Part shown: piece by piece, positions 53,189-61,387 of the stretch
Layout of the letters: the number at the start of each line of letters is the position of its first letter
Numbering within the stretch: position 1 is the first letter of the stretch
DNA from: Streptomyces sp. TLI_235
Lineage (GTDB): Bacteria; Actinomycetota; Actinomycetes; Streptomycetales; Streptomycetaceae
Length of the DNA: 64,000 nt
Assembly: GCA_002300355.1 (NCBI GenBank)
Contig: NSGV01000001.1
Coordinates: 2,170,001 to 2,234,000, forward strand
Direction: 5' to 3'
Notes under the pieces: model-generated
What the model saw: only the letters and a program-made list of their open reading frames with translations
Database searches by the model: none
What the model was told of the DNA's origin: nothing
Made by a program: the position numbers and the translations under genes

Positions 53189-53204
53189 AGTTGTACAGAC
53201 AAGA
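53189..53204. promoter_or_regulatory. GntR-type operator, site 3 (FAD/phosphonatase operon)
   Basis: AGTTG-N6-CAAGA, a variant with the same arms and spacing as the two other sites (one arm perfect, the other with two mismatches), 71 bp upstream of the FAD oxidoreductase start. A single GTTCATC (53173-53179, minus strand) resembles half a PHO box. Confidence 0.55.
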
Positions 53205-53262
53205 TGGCCCTGCGGGCCACCGGGGTTCAACGGCGCTGAGCGCCCCCGAGCGTTCGGCCTGC

Positions 53263-53376
53263 ATGTCGATCAGGTCGGACGGAGAGGGCGATGCCTGGTT
53301 CATGTCCTCCATGCGGATTTCACCGTCACCGTTGCCGCCCCGCCCGTACCGCCGTCCGGAACCGGGCCGCCCCTAG
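53263..53376 (+). CDS. Doubtful small ORF
   Basis: A 37-codon open frame (ATG 53263, TAG 53374) that starts MSIRSDGEGDAWFMSS and ends in Pro/Arg-rich residues. It has only a weak ribosome site, overlaps the convergent ABC ATPase stop by four bases and lies where an operon promoter ends. No family is recognised. Chance is a fair explanation. Confidence 0.2.
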   Translation: MSIRSDGEGDAWFMSSMRISPSPLPPRPYRRPEPGRP

Positions 53377-54056
53377 GACGCCTCGGCGAGGACCCGGAGA
53401 CGGCCGTCCCGGACCTCGGCGACCTGGTCGGCGGCGGCGAGGTGGGTGCGGTCGTGGGTGACGAGCACGGTGGCGGTGGAGCGTTCACGGGTGAGGGTGG
53501 CGAGCAGGTCGACGACGACGGCGCCGCGTTCGTGGTCGAGGGCGCTGGTTGGCTCGTCGACCAGCAGTACCCGCGGCTCGTTCATCAGGGCCCGGGCGAT
53601 GTTGACGCGCTGTCGCTGGCCGCCGGAGAGCCGGCCGGGGCGGCGGTCGGCGAGGTCGGCGAGGCCGACCGCGTCCAGGAGTTCCAGGGCGCGGGCGCGG
53701 GCCGCCCGGGCCGGGCGGCCGGCCAGGTGGGCCATCAGCTGGAGCTGTTCGGCGGCGGTGAGCGAGGGCAGCAGGTTGGGTTGCTGGAAGACGATGCCGA
53801 TCCGGTCCCGGCGCAGCTGCGCCCGTTCGGCGGCGGTGAGTTCCGCGGTGTCGGTGCCGTCCACGACGACCTGCCCGCTGTCGGGGGTGATCAGGGTGGC
53901 GGCGACGGCGAGCAGGCTGGACTTACCGGAGCCGGACGGGCCGACGACCGCGGCGAGGGAGCCGCGCGGCACGTCCATGCCGACCCGGTCGAGGGCGGTG
54001 AGGCGGCTGTCGCCGTCGGGGTAGCTGAGGGTGATGTCGGCGAGGCGGAGGCTCAT
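53373..54056 (-). CDS. ABC transporter ATP-binding protein (MacB/LolD type)
   Basis: A 227-residue ATPase: Walker A GPSGSGKSS (about 38-46), Q-loop IVFQQPNLLPSLT (about 89-101), signature LSGGQRQR (about 142-149), Walker B VLLVDEPTSALD (about 162-173) and H-loop VTHD (about 201-204). The compact size and these motifs fit the ATPase partner of a FtsX-like permease. Its start overlaps the stop of that permease by four bases, so the two form an exporter unit next to a two-component system. Confidence 0.9.
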   Translation of the reverse strand: MSLRLADITLSYPDGDSRLTALDRVGMDVPRGSLAAVVGPSGSGKSSLLAVAATLITPDSGQVVVDGTDTAELTAAERAQLRRDRIGIVFQQPNLLPSLTAAEQLQLMAHLAGRPARAARARALELLDAVGLADLADRRPGRLSGGQRQRVNIARALMNEPRVLLVDEPTSALDHERGAVVVDLLATLTRERSTATVLVTHDRTHLAAADQVAEVRDGRLRVLAEAS

Positions 54057-55129
54057 CGGGTGCTCCCCAGGGCGGTCAGCGGGTCGACGGAGGTGATGCG
54101 GCGCACCGCGAGGGCGGCGCCGGCGGAGCCGAGCCCGATCATCACGAGGGCGGGCAGCAGCAGGGTGGGCGGGTCGAGGACGAAGGGGACGGTGCCGGCG
54201 ACGAGGGCGCCGGCCGCGGCGGCGATGCCGCTGCCGAGCGCGGTGCCGAGCACGAGCAGCACGGCGGCCTGGCCGAGCGCGTCGGCGGTGAGGCGGCGGG
54301 TGGAGGCGCCGAGTGCTTTGAGGACGGCGATGTCGCCGGTCCGCTGGATCGTCCAGACGGTGAAGAAGGCGCCGATCACCAGGGCGGAGATGGCGAACAG
54401 GAAGCCGCGCATCAGCTGCAGCGAGCCGTTCTCGGAGGTGTAGGCGCCGATCGCGGCGAGCGAGTCGGCGCGGCTCAGGGTGCGGGTGCCGAGCCCGGTG
54501 TCGGCGGCGGCGAGGTCGGCGCCGGGGCCGGTGCGCAGGGCGACGACGGTGGCGTGCGGGCCGCCGTCGGCCGCGCCGGGGGCGATCCGCTGCCAGTCGT
54601 CGAGGGTCGTCCAGACGACCGGGGTGTGGTTGTAGGCGGCGTCCCCGGCGACCGCGGCGACGGTGAGGGCGCGGCGGGCGAGGGTGACGGTGTCACCGAC
54701 GTGTGCCCCGAGTTCCTCGGCGGCGGTGGTGGAGAGCACGGCGGTGCCGTCCTGGACGGGCTGCGGGGCGAGGCCGGCGGCGGGGCGGCTGCCGAAGGCG
54801 GAGACCGCGGTGGAGCGGCTGCCTGCGGCGGCCTTCGCGGTGGTGATGCCGAGCGGTTCGGCGGCGGTGACGCCGGGGGTGCGCGCCCACTCCTGCCAGG
54901 TCGGCTCGGGGAGGGCGGAGTCGGCGAAGGAGGGTCTGCGGCCGTCGGCGGGGGCGGCGAAGGCCAGGTGGTCGGCGTTCAGGCCGGTGACGGCGGAGAT
55001 GTTGCCCCGGGCGAGGCCGGCGGTGAGGCCGGACAGCAGTCCGACCAGCACGGTGATCAGTACGACCACCGCCCCCATCAGGGCGAACCGGCCCTTGGCG
55101 AACCGGAGGTCCCTCCAGGCGACGAACAT
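54053..55129 (-). CDS. FtsX/MacB-type ABC transporter permease
   Basis: A 358-residue permease of the LolE/FtsX family. An N-terminal helix (about 18-38, ALMGAVVVLITVLVGLLSGLTAGLA) is followed by an extracellular domain (about 40-225) and three C-terminal helices near 232-255, 285-310 and 322-345. The cytosolic loop reads GDIAVLKALGASTRRLTADALGQA, the typical coupling helix. It starts at ATG 55129 behind AAGGAG and is divergent from a histidine kinase gene. A MacAB-like exporter sensed by that two-component system is likely. Confidence 0.88.
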   Translation of the reverse strand: MFVAWRDLRFAKGRFALMGAVVVLITVLVGLLSGLTAGLARGNISAVTGLNADHLAFAAPADGRRPSFADSALPEPTWQEWARTPGVTAAEPLGITTAKAAAGSRSTAVSAFGSRPAAGLAPQPVQDGTAVLSTTAAEELGAHVGDTVTLARRALTVAAVAGDAAYNHTPVVWTTLDDWQRIAPGAADGGPHATVVALRTGPGADLAAADTGLGTRTLSRADSLAAIGAYTSENGSLQLMRGFLFAISALVIGAFFTVWTIQRTGDIAVLKALGASTRRLTADALGQAAVLLVLGTALGSGIAAAAGALVAGTVPFVLDPPTLLLPALVMIGLGSAGAALAVRRITSVDPLTALGSTR

Positions 55130-55301
55130 GGCGGCGCGGGCTCCTTCTGCGGTGGTTTCGGTGGACGTCCTCCACTCTCGGCTGCGCGCCTTGCCTTCAC
55201 ATCGCGCCGGGGTTCGATCCTCCGGAATCGAAGGGTGGTGACCGGAATCAACCTTTTGATCGATCGGTCGGCGGGGGGTGGCCCGGTACCGTGGAGGCAC
55301 C

Positions 55302-56570
55302 ATGAACCCCCGCGCCCTGACCCCCGTGCTGCGTGCCGTCAACTGGTGTCTGCACCTGCTGGTGGCCGGGCTGCTGGCGCTGGCCGCGGCCCGGGCGGTG
55401 CACGGCGGCGGGCCGGACGCGCCGCGTGCGGTGCTCGCCGCACTGGCCGCGGGCGCGGTGTACGCGGCGGGCCCGCTCACCCCCGCGGTGGGCCGGCGAC
55501 GCACGGCCACCGTGCTGTGGCTGACCCTGCTGGGTGCCGCCTGGCTGGCGCTGCTGGCGGTCAGCCGGGACGGCGTGTGGCTGGCCTTCCCGCTGTACTT
55601 CGTGCAGCTGCACCTGCTGCCGCGCCGGGCGGGCCTCGCCGCGGTGCTCGTCACCGCACTGGCCGCGGCCGGCGGTTTCGCGCTGCACCAGGGCACGCTG
55701 GAGGCCGCCGCCTTCATCGGACCGGTGCTCGGCGCGGCGGTCGCCACCGCGACGGTTCTCGGCTACCAGGCGCTGTACCGGGAGAGCGAGCAGCGGCGCC
55801 GGCTGATCGAGGAGCTGCGGGCGACCCGGGCCGACCTGGCCGCGGCCGACCACGCCGCCGGGGTGCTGGCCGAGCGCGAGCGGCTCGCCCGCGAGATCCA
55901 CGACACGCTGGCGCAGGGCCTCTCCTCGATCCAGCTGCTGCTGCGGGCGGCGGAACGGGCCCTGCCGGCCGATCCGGTGGCCGCCGGGCGGCACGTCCGG
56001 GTGGCCCGGGAGGCCGCCCAGGACAACCTGGCGGAGGCCCGCCGGTTCGTCCGCGCGCTGGCCCCGCCGGTGCTGGACGGGCTGCCGCTGGCCGGCGCCC
56101 TGGAGCAGCTCTGCGCGACCTCCGCCGACCGGTACGGGCTGCCGGTGCACTTCACGCTCTCCGGCTCCCCGGTGCCGCTGCCCGCCCCGTACGAGCCGGC
56201 GCTGGTGCGGGTGGCGCAGTCCGCACTGGCCAACGCCGGCCGGCACGCCGGAGCCCGCCAGGTCGAGGTGACGCTCAGCTACATGGGTGCGGAGGTGGCG
56301 CTGGACGTGGTCGACGACGGCTGCGGTTTCGACCCGGCGGCGCTCGTCGAAGGCGGCCCGGCGGGCGGCTTCGGGATCGCCGGGATGCGGCACCGGGTGC
56401 ACGCCCTCGGCGGCAGCCTGGCAGTGGAGTCCGCGCCGGGCCAGGGCACCGCGGTCGCGGCCCAGCTGCCGCTCCCCGCCCCGTCCCGGGGCGAGGAGCC
56501 CGCGGCGGATGCGGAGCCGGGCGCGGACGCGGAGCCGGCGGCGCGCGAGGCCTGCCGGGAGCGGGTGTGA
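55302..56570 (+). CDS. NarL-type sensor histidine kinase
   Basis: A 422-residue kinase with four to six hydrophobic helices at about 12-32, 43-60, 68-85, 90-104, 112-126 and 135-152. The dimerisation/phosphoacceptor site is H200 in ERERLAREIHDTLAQGLSSIQ (HisKA_3). The GHKL ATPase part has VRVAQSALANAGRHAGA near 305 and DDGCGFDP near 340, then GGFGIAGMRHRV near 355. The N-terminal membrane part probably senses an envelope signal. GGAGG precedes the ATG. It is divergent from the ABC exporter and overlaps the response regulator by four bases. Confidence 0.93.
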   Translation: MNPRALTPVLRAVNWCLHLLVAGLLALAAARAVHGGGPDAPRAVLAALAAGAVYAAGPLTPAVGRRRTATVLWLTLLGAAWLALLAVSRDGVWLAFPLYFVQLHLLPRRAGLAAVLVTALAAAGGFALHQGTLEAAAFIGPVLGAAVATATVLGYQALYRESEQRRRLIEELRATRADLAAADHAAGVLAERERLAREIHDTLAQGLSSIQLLLRAAERALPADPVAAGRHVRVAREAAQDNLAEARRFVRALAPPVLDGLPLAGALEQLCATSADRYGLPVHFTLSGSPVPLPAPYEPALVRVAQSALANAGRHAGARQVEVTLSYMGAEVALDVVDDGCGFDPAALVEGGPAGGFGIAGMRHRVHALGGSLAVESAPGQGTAVAAQLPLPAPSRGEEPAADAEPGADAEPAAREACRERV

Positions 56571-57199
56571 CCGCCCCGATCCGGCTGCTGCTGGCGGACG
56601 ACCACCCGGTGGTGCGGGCCGGGCTGCGCGCCGTCCTGGAGACCGAACCGGACCTGGTGATCGTCGCCGAGGCTGCCACCGCCGAGGAGGCCGTCCGGCT
56701 CGCGGCCGAGCACCCGGTCGACGTGGTGCTGATGGACCTGCAGTTCGGCGCCGGGATGAACGGCTCGCAGGCCACCGCGGCGATCACGGCGTGGCCGGGC
56801 GCACCGCGGGTGCTCGTGGTGACCACCTACGACAGCGACGCCGACACGCTGAGCGCGATCGAGGCCGGCGCGACCGGCTACCTGTTGAAGGACGCGCCGC
56901 CGGCCGAGCTGGCCGCGGCCGTCCGGGACGCGGCGGCGGGCCGCACCGCGCTCGCCCCGGCGGTGGCGGACCGGCTGCTGCACCGGATGCGCACCCCGGC
57001 GACGGCGCTCAGCCTGCGCGAGGTCCAGGTGCTGGAGCTGGTCGCACGCGGCCTGGCCAACCTGGAGGTGGCCCGCGAACTGCACATCAGCCAGGCCACC
57101 GTGAAGTCCCACCTGGTGCACATCTACGCCAAGCTGGGCGTCGACTCGCGCACCGCCGCCGTGGCGGCCGCCACCGCCCGCGGCCTGATCCGGCGCTGA
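56567..57199 (+). CDS. NarL/LuxR-type response regulator
   Basis: A 210-residue regulator: receiver domain (about 4-125) with acidic pocket D11-D12 and phosphoacceptor D57, then K107-like Lys in YLLKDAPPAE, and a C-terminal LuxR-type HTH (about 145-205, LSLREVQVLELVARGLANLEVARELHISQATVKSHLVHIYAKL). The GTG start at 56567 overlaps the kinase stop. The pair probably controls the divergent ABC exporter. Confidence 0.94.
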   Translation: MTAPIRLLLADDHPVVRAGLRAVLETEPDLVIVAEAATAEEAVRLAAEHPVDVVLMDLQFGAGMNGSQATAAITAWPGAPRVLVVTTYDSDADTLSAIEAGATGYLLKDAPPAELAAAVRDAAAGRTALAPAVADRLLHRMRTPATALSLREVQVLELVARGLANLEVARELHISQATVKSHLVHIYAKLGVDSRTAAVAAATARGLIRR

Positions 57200-57252
57200 C
57201 CCGGAGCGGACCGGTCGCCGGGCACGCTGACGTACGGCGCCCGGGAGCGCGG

Positions 57253-57876
57253 TCAGGCCGGGACGCCCTCGCCCAGGAACCCGCCGAGCCGCCCGGTGCG
57301 GGCCCGCTCCACCAGCGGTGCGGCCCGTCCGGCGGCCGCCGCGAGCAGCGCCCCGGCGAGCAGCCCGACCAGTGCGCCGGCCAGCACGTCGTGCGGGTAG
57401 TGCACGCCGACCCAGACCCGGGAGACGCCCATCAGCGCCGCGGCGATCAGGGCGAGCGCGCCGAGCCGGCGGTTCGCCGTCCACAGGGCGGCGGCCGCCG
57501 CGAAGGCGATCACCGTGTGGTTGCTGGGGAAGGACCAGTCGCCGGCGGCCGGGCAGCCCTCCAGGGTGGCGCCGACCGCGAGCTGCCGGCACGGCCGGAC
57601 TTCCGCGACGGCCGATTTGACCACCGTGTCGGCGGCGTACGCGGCGACCACGATCAGCGGTGCGGCCAGCGCCCGGGCCATCACCGCGGGGGCGGCGCCG
57701 CGCGCCTGCCACCAGCCGCCCAGCATGAGCAGGGCGAACACGCCGAGCCCGAGGGCCGACCAGTCGGCGATCAGCCGGTCCAGCCAGTGCGGGGCGGTGC
57801 CGGCCCAGCCGACCACCCGGGTGTAGAGGCCGCCGTCGATCCCGCTGCCGTCGTAGGCGAGCAGTGCAGGTGTCAT
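57253..57876 (-). CDS. PAP2-family membrane phosphatase
   Basis: A 207-residue phosphatase with about five membrane helices. The three PAP2 motifs are K87-x6-R94-P, P-S-N-H at 117-120, and S-R-x5-H159-x3-D163 in GVSRVWVGVHYPHDV. It dephosphorylates lipid pyrophosphates or phosphatidate outside the membrane, for example undecaprenyl pyrophosphate. It starts at ATG 57876 after GGAGG. A perfect 12-bp-arm palindrome of BlaI/MecI type lies upstream. Confidence 0.92.
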   Translation of the reverse strand: MTPALLAYDGSGIDGGLYTRVVGWAGTAPHWLDRLIADWSALGLGVFALLMLGGWWQARGAAPAVMARALAAPLIVVAAYAADTVVKSAVAEVRPCRQLAVGATLEGCPAAGDWSFPSNHTVIAFAAAAALWTANRRLGALALIAAALMGVSRVWVGVHYPHDVLAGALVGLLAGALLAAAAGRAAPLVERARTGRLGGFLGEGVPA

Positions 57877-57922
57877 CGGCGGACCTCCGGTGCGGCGTGC
57901 GGCGGCGCCCCGCGGGACCCCG

Positions 57923-57950
57923 CAACCGTCTACATAAATGTAGACGGTTG
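57923..57950. promoter_or_regulatory. BlaI/MecI-like operator, PAP2 promoter
   Basis: CAACCGTCTACA and TGTAGACGGTTG flank a TAAA centre: a perfect inverted repeat with 12-bp arms, 47 bp upstream of the PAP2 start. TACA...TGTA is the BlaI/MecI/CopY core. No such regulator is encoded in the window. Confidence 0.72.
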
Positions 57951-58234
57951 ACACGACCGTAGACGACCGCCGGGCCACCCGCCGCCGCACCCGGCCCCGG
58001 GGCCCGAACGGGACACCACGCCCCGAACGTCACCATAGATCTGACGTAGCGTCACCAGGCGTACACGGAAGGAACATCCGTGCTCCGCCGCCGCCCGGAA
58101 GCCACGCGAACCGGCCATCATGGCCGATCCTGGACGGGAATGATGAGAATTCCGGCTCCCTCGGCATGTCCAGATCGAGCAGCCTTACCCTGTCAGCGGA
58201 CCGGGGAGACTCAACGACGGGGCGGGGGACGGGA
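57951..58234. other. Intergenic stretch between PAP2 and GAF regulator
   Basis: Together with the operator this is a 358-bp gap without a gene. It holds a third GTAGACG half-site near 57961, a small TGACG-TAG-CGTCA inverted repeat (58042-58054), and a G-rich ribosome site before 58235. Other open frames here lack ribosome sites and family features. Confidence 0.5.
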
Positions 58235-59572
58235 ATGCGCAGCACACACCGGGCCTTCCGCGGCCACCGCCCACCGCTCTCCGCCGCCGCCCTCACCACC
58301 ACCTACGACCTCGTCCTCGGCGACGGCCTGCCCGACCCCGACCTGCCCGGCGCCGCCCCCAGACCCGAGATCACCGACTCCTGGGAGCGGCTGCGCCGCC
58401 TCGGGCTCGACCCGGACGCCGGCCGCAACGTCCGCCGGATCGGCGTCGCCGACGTCCAGCACCGGCGCCACCAGTCGCAGCTCGACACCGTCCTGCCGAT
58501 GCTCCGCACCACCCTGCTGGCCCCCGGCGACGCGCCCGTCCTGCTCGCCGTCACCGACCCCGAGGGCCATCTGCTCTGGCTCGACGGCGCCCGCCACCTG
58601 CGCCGCAACGCCGACGGCATCGGCTTCGAGACCGGCGCCCGCTGGACGGAGGACGAGGTCGGCACCAACGGCATCGGCATGGCGCTGCGCACCGAGCGGC
58701 CGGTCGCGGTGCACTCCGCCGAGCACTACCTGCGCAGCCACCACGCCTGGACCTGCGTCGCCGCGCCCGTCCGCGACCCGCGCACCGGCCGGCTGCTCGG
58801 CATCCTCGACCTCAGCGGCCCCGCCCACCAGGTGCAGCCGCACCTGATGCGGCTCACCGCCACCGCCGCCCGGCTCGCCGAGACCGAACTGCGGGCCGCC
58901 CAGCTGGAGTCCCTGCACCGCCTGCGCACCCTCGCCACCGGGCTTCTCGCCCGGGTCAGCGGCCCCGCACTGGTGGTGGACGGCGCCGGCTGGACGGCCG
59001 CCGCGGTCGGCGTCCCGCCCGTGCAGCGGCTGCGGCTGCCCGCCGAGGGCTGGGGAAGCCGCCCGGTGGAGTGGCTGCCGACGCTCGGCGAGTGCGCGGT
59101 GGAGCCGCTCGGCGGCGGCTGGCTGGTCCGCCCGCTCGGCGCCTCGCCGGCCTCGGTGGCCGAGCAGAGCACCGGCGCCCGCGTCCGGCTCGACCTGCGG
59201 CGGCCCGGCCGGCCCGAGCTGCACGTGTCCGGCGGTGCCGGCAGCTGGTCGCACGTGCTGAGCCCGCGGCACGCCGAGGTGCTGCTGCTGCTCGCGGTGC
59301 ACCGTACCGGGATGAGTGCCGCGCAGCTCGCCGAGGCGCTGTTCGGCGACCCGGCGCGCACCGTCACCGTCCGCGCCGAGCTGTCCCGGCTGCGCCGCTA
59401 CCTGGGCGCCCTGCTGGACCACCGGCCGTACCGGCTGACCGCCACGGCCGCCGTCTCGGTGGACGGCCCGGCCGAGCCGCTGGACCTGCTGGCGACCTCC
59501 TCGGCCCCGGCCGTCCGCGACCTGCGCGCGGCCCTGCACGCCGGCACCGCCCGGCTGCCGGAACCGGCGTAG
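58235..59572 (+). CDS. GAF-domain transcriptional regulator
   Basis: A 445-residue regulator. The N-terminal half carries a GAF domain of the AcoR type (DAPVLLAVTDPEGHLLWLDGARHLRR, GARWTEDEVGTNGIGMALRTERPVAVHSAEHYLRSHHAWTCVAAPVRDPRTGRLLGILDLSG, about 90-210). The C-terminal part (about 330-400) is a small winged-helix DNA-binding region (SPRHAEVLLLLAVHRTGMSAAQLAEALFGDPARTVTVRAELSRLRRYLG). It lacks an AAA+ sigma54-activator domain, so it uses a direct mode of control. Its targets are not identifiable here. Confidence 0.85.
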   Translation: MRSTHRAFRGHRPPLSAAALTTTYDLVLGDGLPDPDLPGAAPRPEITDSWERLRRLGLDPDAGRNVRRIGVADVQHRRHQSQLDTVLPMLRTTLLAPGDAPVLLAVTDPEGHLLWLDGARHLRRNADGIGFETGARWTEDEVGTNGIGMALRTERPVAVHSAEHYLRSHHAWTCVAAPVRDPRTGRLLGILDLSGPAHQVQPHLMRLTATAARLAETELRAAQLESLHRLRTLATGLLARVSGPALVVDGAGWTAAAVGVPPVQRLRLPAEGWGSRPVEWLPTLGECAVEPLGGGWLVRPLGASPASVAEQSTGARVRLDLRRPGRPELHVSGGAGSWSHVLSPRHAEVLLLLAVHRTGMSAAQLAEALFGDPARTVTVRAELSRLRRYLGALLDHRPYRLTATAAVSVDGPAEPLDLLATSSAPAVRDLRAALHAGTARLPEPA

Positions 59573-59599
59573 CGGACCGCCCGGTGCGGCGCGCCGCGG

Positions 59600-60097
59600 T
59601 CAGCCGGTGGCGAGCAGTTCGGCGAGCTCGGCGTCGGTCGGGCCGGCGCCCAGCTCCTCGTCGGCGGAGATCAGCGCGTAGGTGCGGTCCAGCCAGGCCC
59701 GGACCCGCGGCCGGGAGGCCTCCAGCATGGCGCTGCCGTGCGGGGAGTCCAGCGCGATGTGCAGCGTGGAGCCGTGACAGGGGCAGTAGGCGGGCCACAG
59801 TTTGATGTCGCCCTGTCCGCTGAGCGCGTCCAGCCCGTCGCGCAGCAGCTCGCGCGAGAACACCCAGTCCGCCTCGTCGGGACGGCCCAGGTGGAAGGTG
59901 AGCAGCACCTCGCAGGGCCGCTCGGTGTCGTACCGGAACCGGGTACGCACCTCTCCCACCTGGTCGTCGTCGAGCGCTATCCGCAGGGTCATCACCTCGT
60001 CCAACACCGCTCGCGCGGTGGTGAATCGGCCCGGGTCGTCGCCCGTGGGGGTGGCGGCGATCGGGTCGGAGGGTACGGACAGCGGGTCGCGCGGCAT
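59600..60097 (-). CDS. SsgA-like sporulation/cell-division protein
   Basis: A 165-residue protein of the SsgA family, found only in morphologically complex actinomycetes, where members steer septum placement and wall growth. Family features: VRTRFRYDTERPCEVLLTFHLG near 58-80, WVFSRELLRDGLDALSGQGDIKLWP near 85-110. An N-terminal extension of about 35 residues precedes the domain and a longer acidic C-terminus follows (about 140-165). The ATG at 60097 has a GGAGAG site. It converges on the GAF gene. Confidence 0.88.
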   Translation of the reverse strand: MPRDPLSVPSDPIAATPTGDDPGRFTTARAVLDEVMTLRIALDDDQVGEVRTRFRYDTERPCEVLLTFHLGRPDEADWVFSRELLRDGLDALSGQGDIKLWPAYCPCHGSTLHIALDSPHGSAMLEASRPRVRAWLDRTYALISADEELGAGPTDAELAELLATG

Positions 60098-60160
60098 GAC
60101 GGTCTCTCCGAGGCGGCTGGGGTTCGCTCCAGCCTGCGGCACGCGGGCGCGCGCGGCAAC

Positions 60161-60244
60161 GGTTGCAAAAGGTTGCAGCGGCCGCGGGAACGGTACGATT
60201 GGACGGTGCGTCAGATATCCGCCACAGTACGTCATTACGGTTAA
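60161..60244 (+). promoter_or_regulatory. Promoter with a possible leaderless mini-ORF
   Basis: A -10-like TACGAT (60194-60199) preceded by tandem GGTTGCA copies (60161-60177) suggests transcription starting near 60206, exactly at a GTG that opens a 12-residue frame (VRQISATVRHYG, stop 60242-60244). The same transcript could run on to the gene at 60374. Confidence 0.35.
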
Positions 60245-60373
60245 CACATCCGTTGCGTTCCGGGTCTGGCGGCGACCGCGGTCACCGCTGGTACATTCGT
60301 GCCCTTGTCACTGCGGCCGGGGGCCCGTGACGAGTCCGGGGGCAACGGCATCGGGTGGGGAGGAGGGGAGCCG

Positions 60374-61324
60374 GTGGCGCTCCGCGAGGACACCGGGCCG
60401 GTCCGCACGGCCGTCCGATACGGACGGCACAGCCGGCCCAAGCCGATCGGGGGCAGGTTTCGGCTGCCCACCATCCGCTTCTCGGGCGCGGCGGTGGCCA
60501 TGTCGACCGTGGTCGGCATCAGCGTCGCGACCACCTGGTTGCTGAACGAGCAGCAGGGCGTCGGGCGTCGACCGGGGATGTCCAACGTCGGCGCCAGCCC
60601 GCCGCTGCCCAGCTCGGACGGCCACGGCAGCGCGACCGCCGTCCCCGCCTCGGAGACCCTGCACACCGCGCCCACCGCGCCGGCCCGCAGCTCGCACACC
60701 GGCACCGCGCCCGCGCCCGCCTCCGGGCGCCCCTCCACCGCGCCGTCCGGCAGCGCCTCGCCGTCCGCGGGCGCACCGAGCGGCTCGCCCTCGCCGTCGC
60801 CGTCCGGCTCCGCCACCACCGGCGCCCCGCCCACCGCACGCCCGGTCGGCCCGGAGCCGCTGCGGCCCACGCCCACCGCGCCGACCGGCACCCCGGGCCC
60901 GGGCAAGCCGACCGGCCTCGAACCGCTCTCCGGCCGGGCGAGCGTCGAGCTGATCGGCCCGGCCGGCACCCGGCACACCGTGCTGCTGGAGGTGCGCGAG
61001 CCGATGACCGCGCTCCAGGTCGAACTGCGGCTGATGCGCCCCGACGTGCTGCCCGGCACGGTGCCGTCGACCAGCCTGCCCGGCGCGGTCACCACGGTCT
61101 CCCAGGAGCACGGCACCCTGGTCTACCGGTACACGCTGCCGGCCGGCCTGGACATCGAGCCCGGCACCTACACCTTCGAGGTGCTGGGCGCCCGGCTGCC
61201 CGGCACCGGCCGGCCGTCGGGCACGTCCCAGGAGACCTGGACGGCGTCCGCCTTCGTCCCGCTCGGCCGCGACCCGCACGCGGTCGCCGTCCGCGGCGTC
61301 TTCGAGTGGCCGCGCGGCTCCTGA
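60374..61324 (+). CDS. Membrane-anchored Pro/Ser/Thr-rich protein of unknown function
   Basis: A 316-residue protein with an N-terminal cytosolic basic stretch (about 10-38), one membrane helix (about 40-60, FSGAAVAMSTVVGISVATTWLL) and a long Pro/Ser/Thr/Ala/Gly-rich linker (about 65-195), probably extended in the wall. A beta-rich C-terminal domain (about 200-316) follows. I recognise no family. GTG 60374 follows AGGAGGGGAG. It converges on pepN. Confidence 0.75.
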   Translation: MALREDTGPVRTAVRYGRHSRPKPIGGRFRLPTIRFSGAAVAMSTVVGISVATTWLLNEQQGVGRRPGMSNVGASPPLPSSDGHGSATAVPASETLHTAPTAPARSSHTGTAPAPASGRPSTAPSGSASPSAGAPSGSPSPSPSGSATTGAPPTARPVGPEPLRPTPTAPTGTPGPGKPTGLEPLSGRASVELIGPAGTRHTVLLEVREPMTALQVELRLMRPDVLPGTVPSTSLPGAVTTVSQEHGTLVYRYTLPAGLDIEPGTYTFEVLGARLPGTGRPSGTSQETWTASAFVPLGRDPHAVAVRGVFEWPRGS

Positions 61325-61334
61325 CCGTCGCCGT

Positions 61335-61384
61335 CCGGTGCCCGCCCACCCCGCGCACCGAGGTGCGCGATGCGCGGGCACCGG
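61335..61384. terminator. Bidirectional terminator between the linker-protein and pepN genes
   Basis: CCGGTGCCCGC (61335-61345) pairs with GCGGGCACCGG (61374-61384), and an inner GCGCACC-GAG-GTGCGC-type stem (61353-61368) lies in the loop. It separates two convergent genes. Confidence 0.75.
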
Positions 61385-61387
61385 CCG

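Noticed and set aside
53373..57199. ABC exporter and two-component system as an antibiotic-producing cluster
   Set aside because: No biosynthetic gene (PKS, NRPS, lanthipeptide or terpene) is near; the layout is an ordinary sensor-exporter module.
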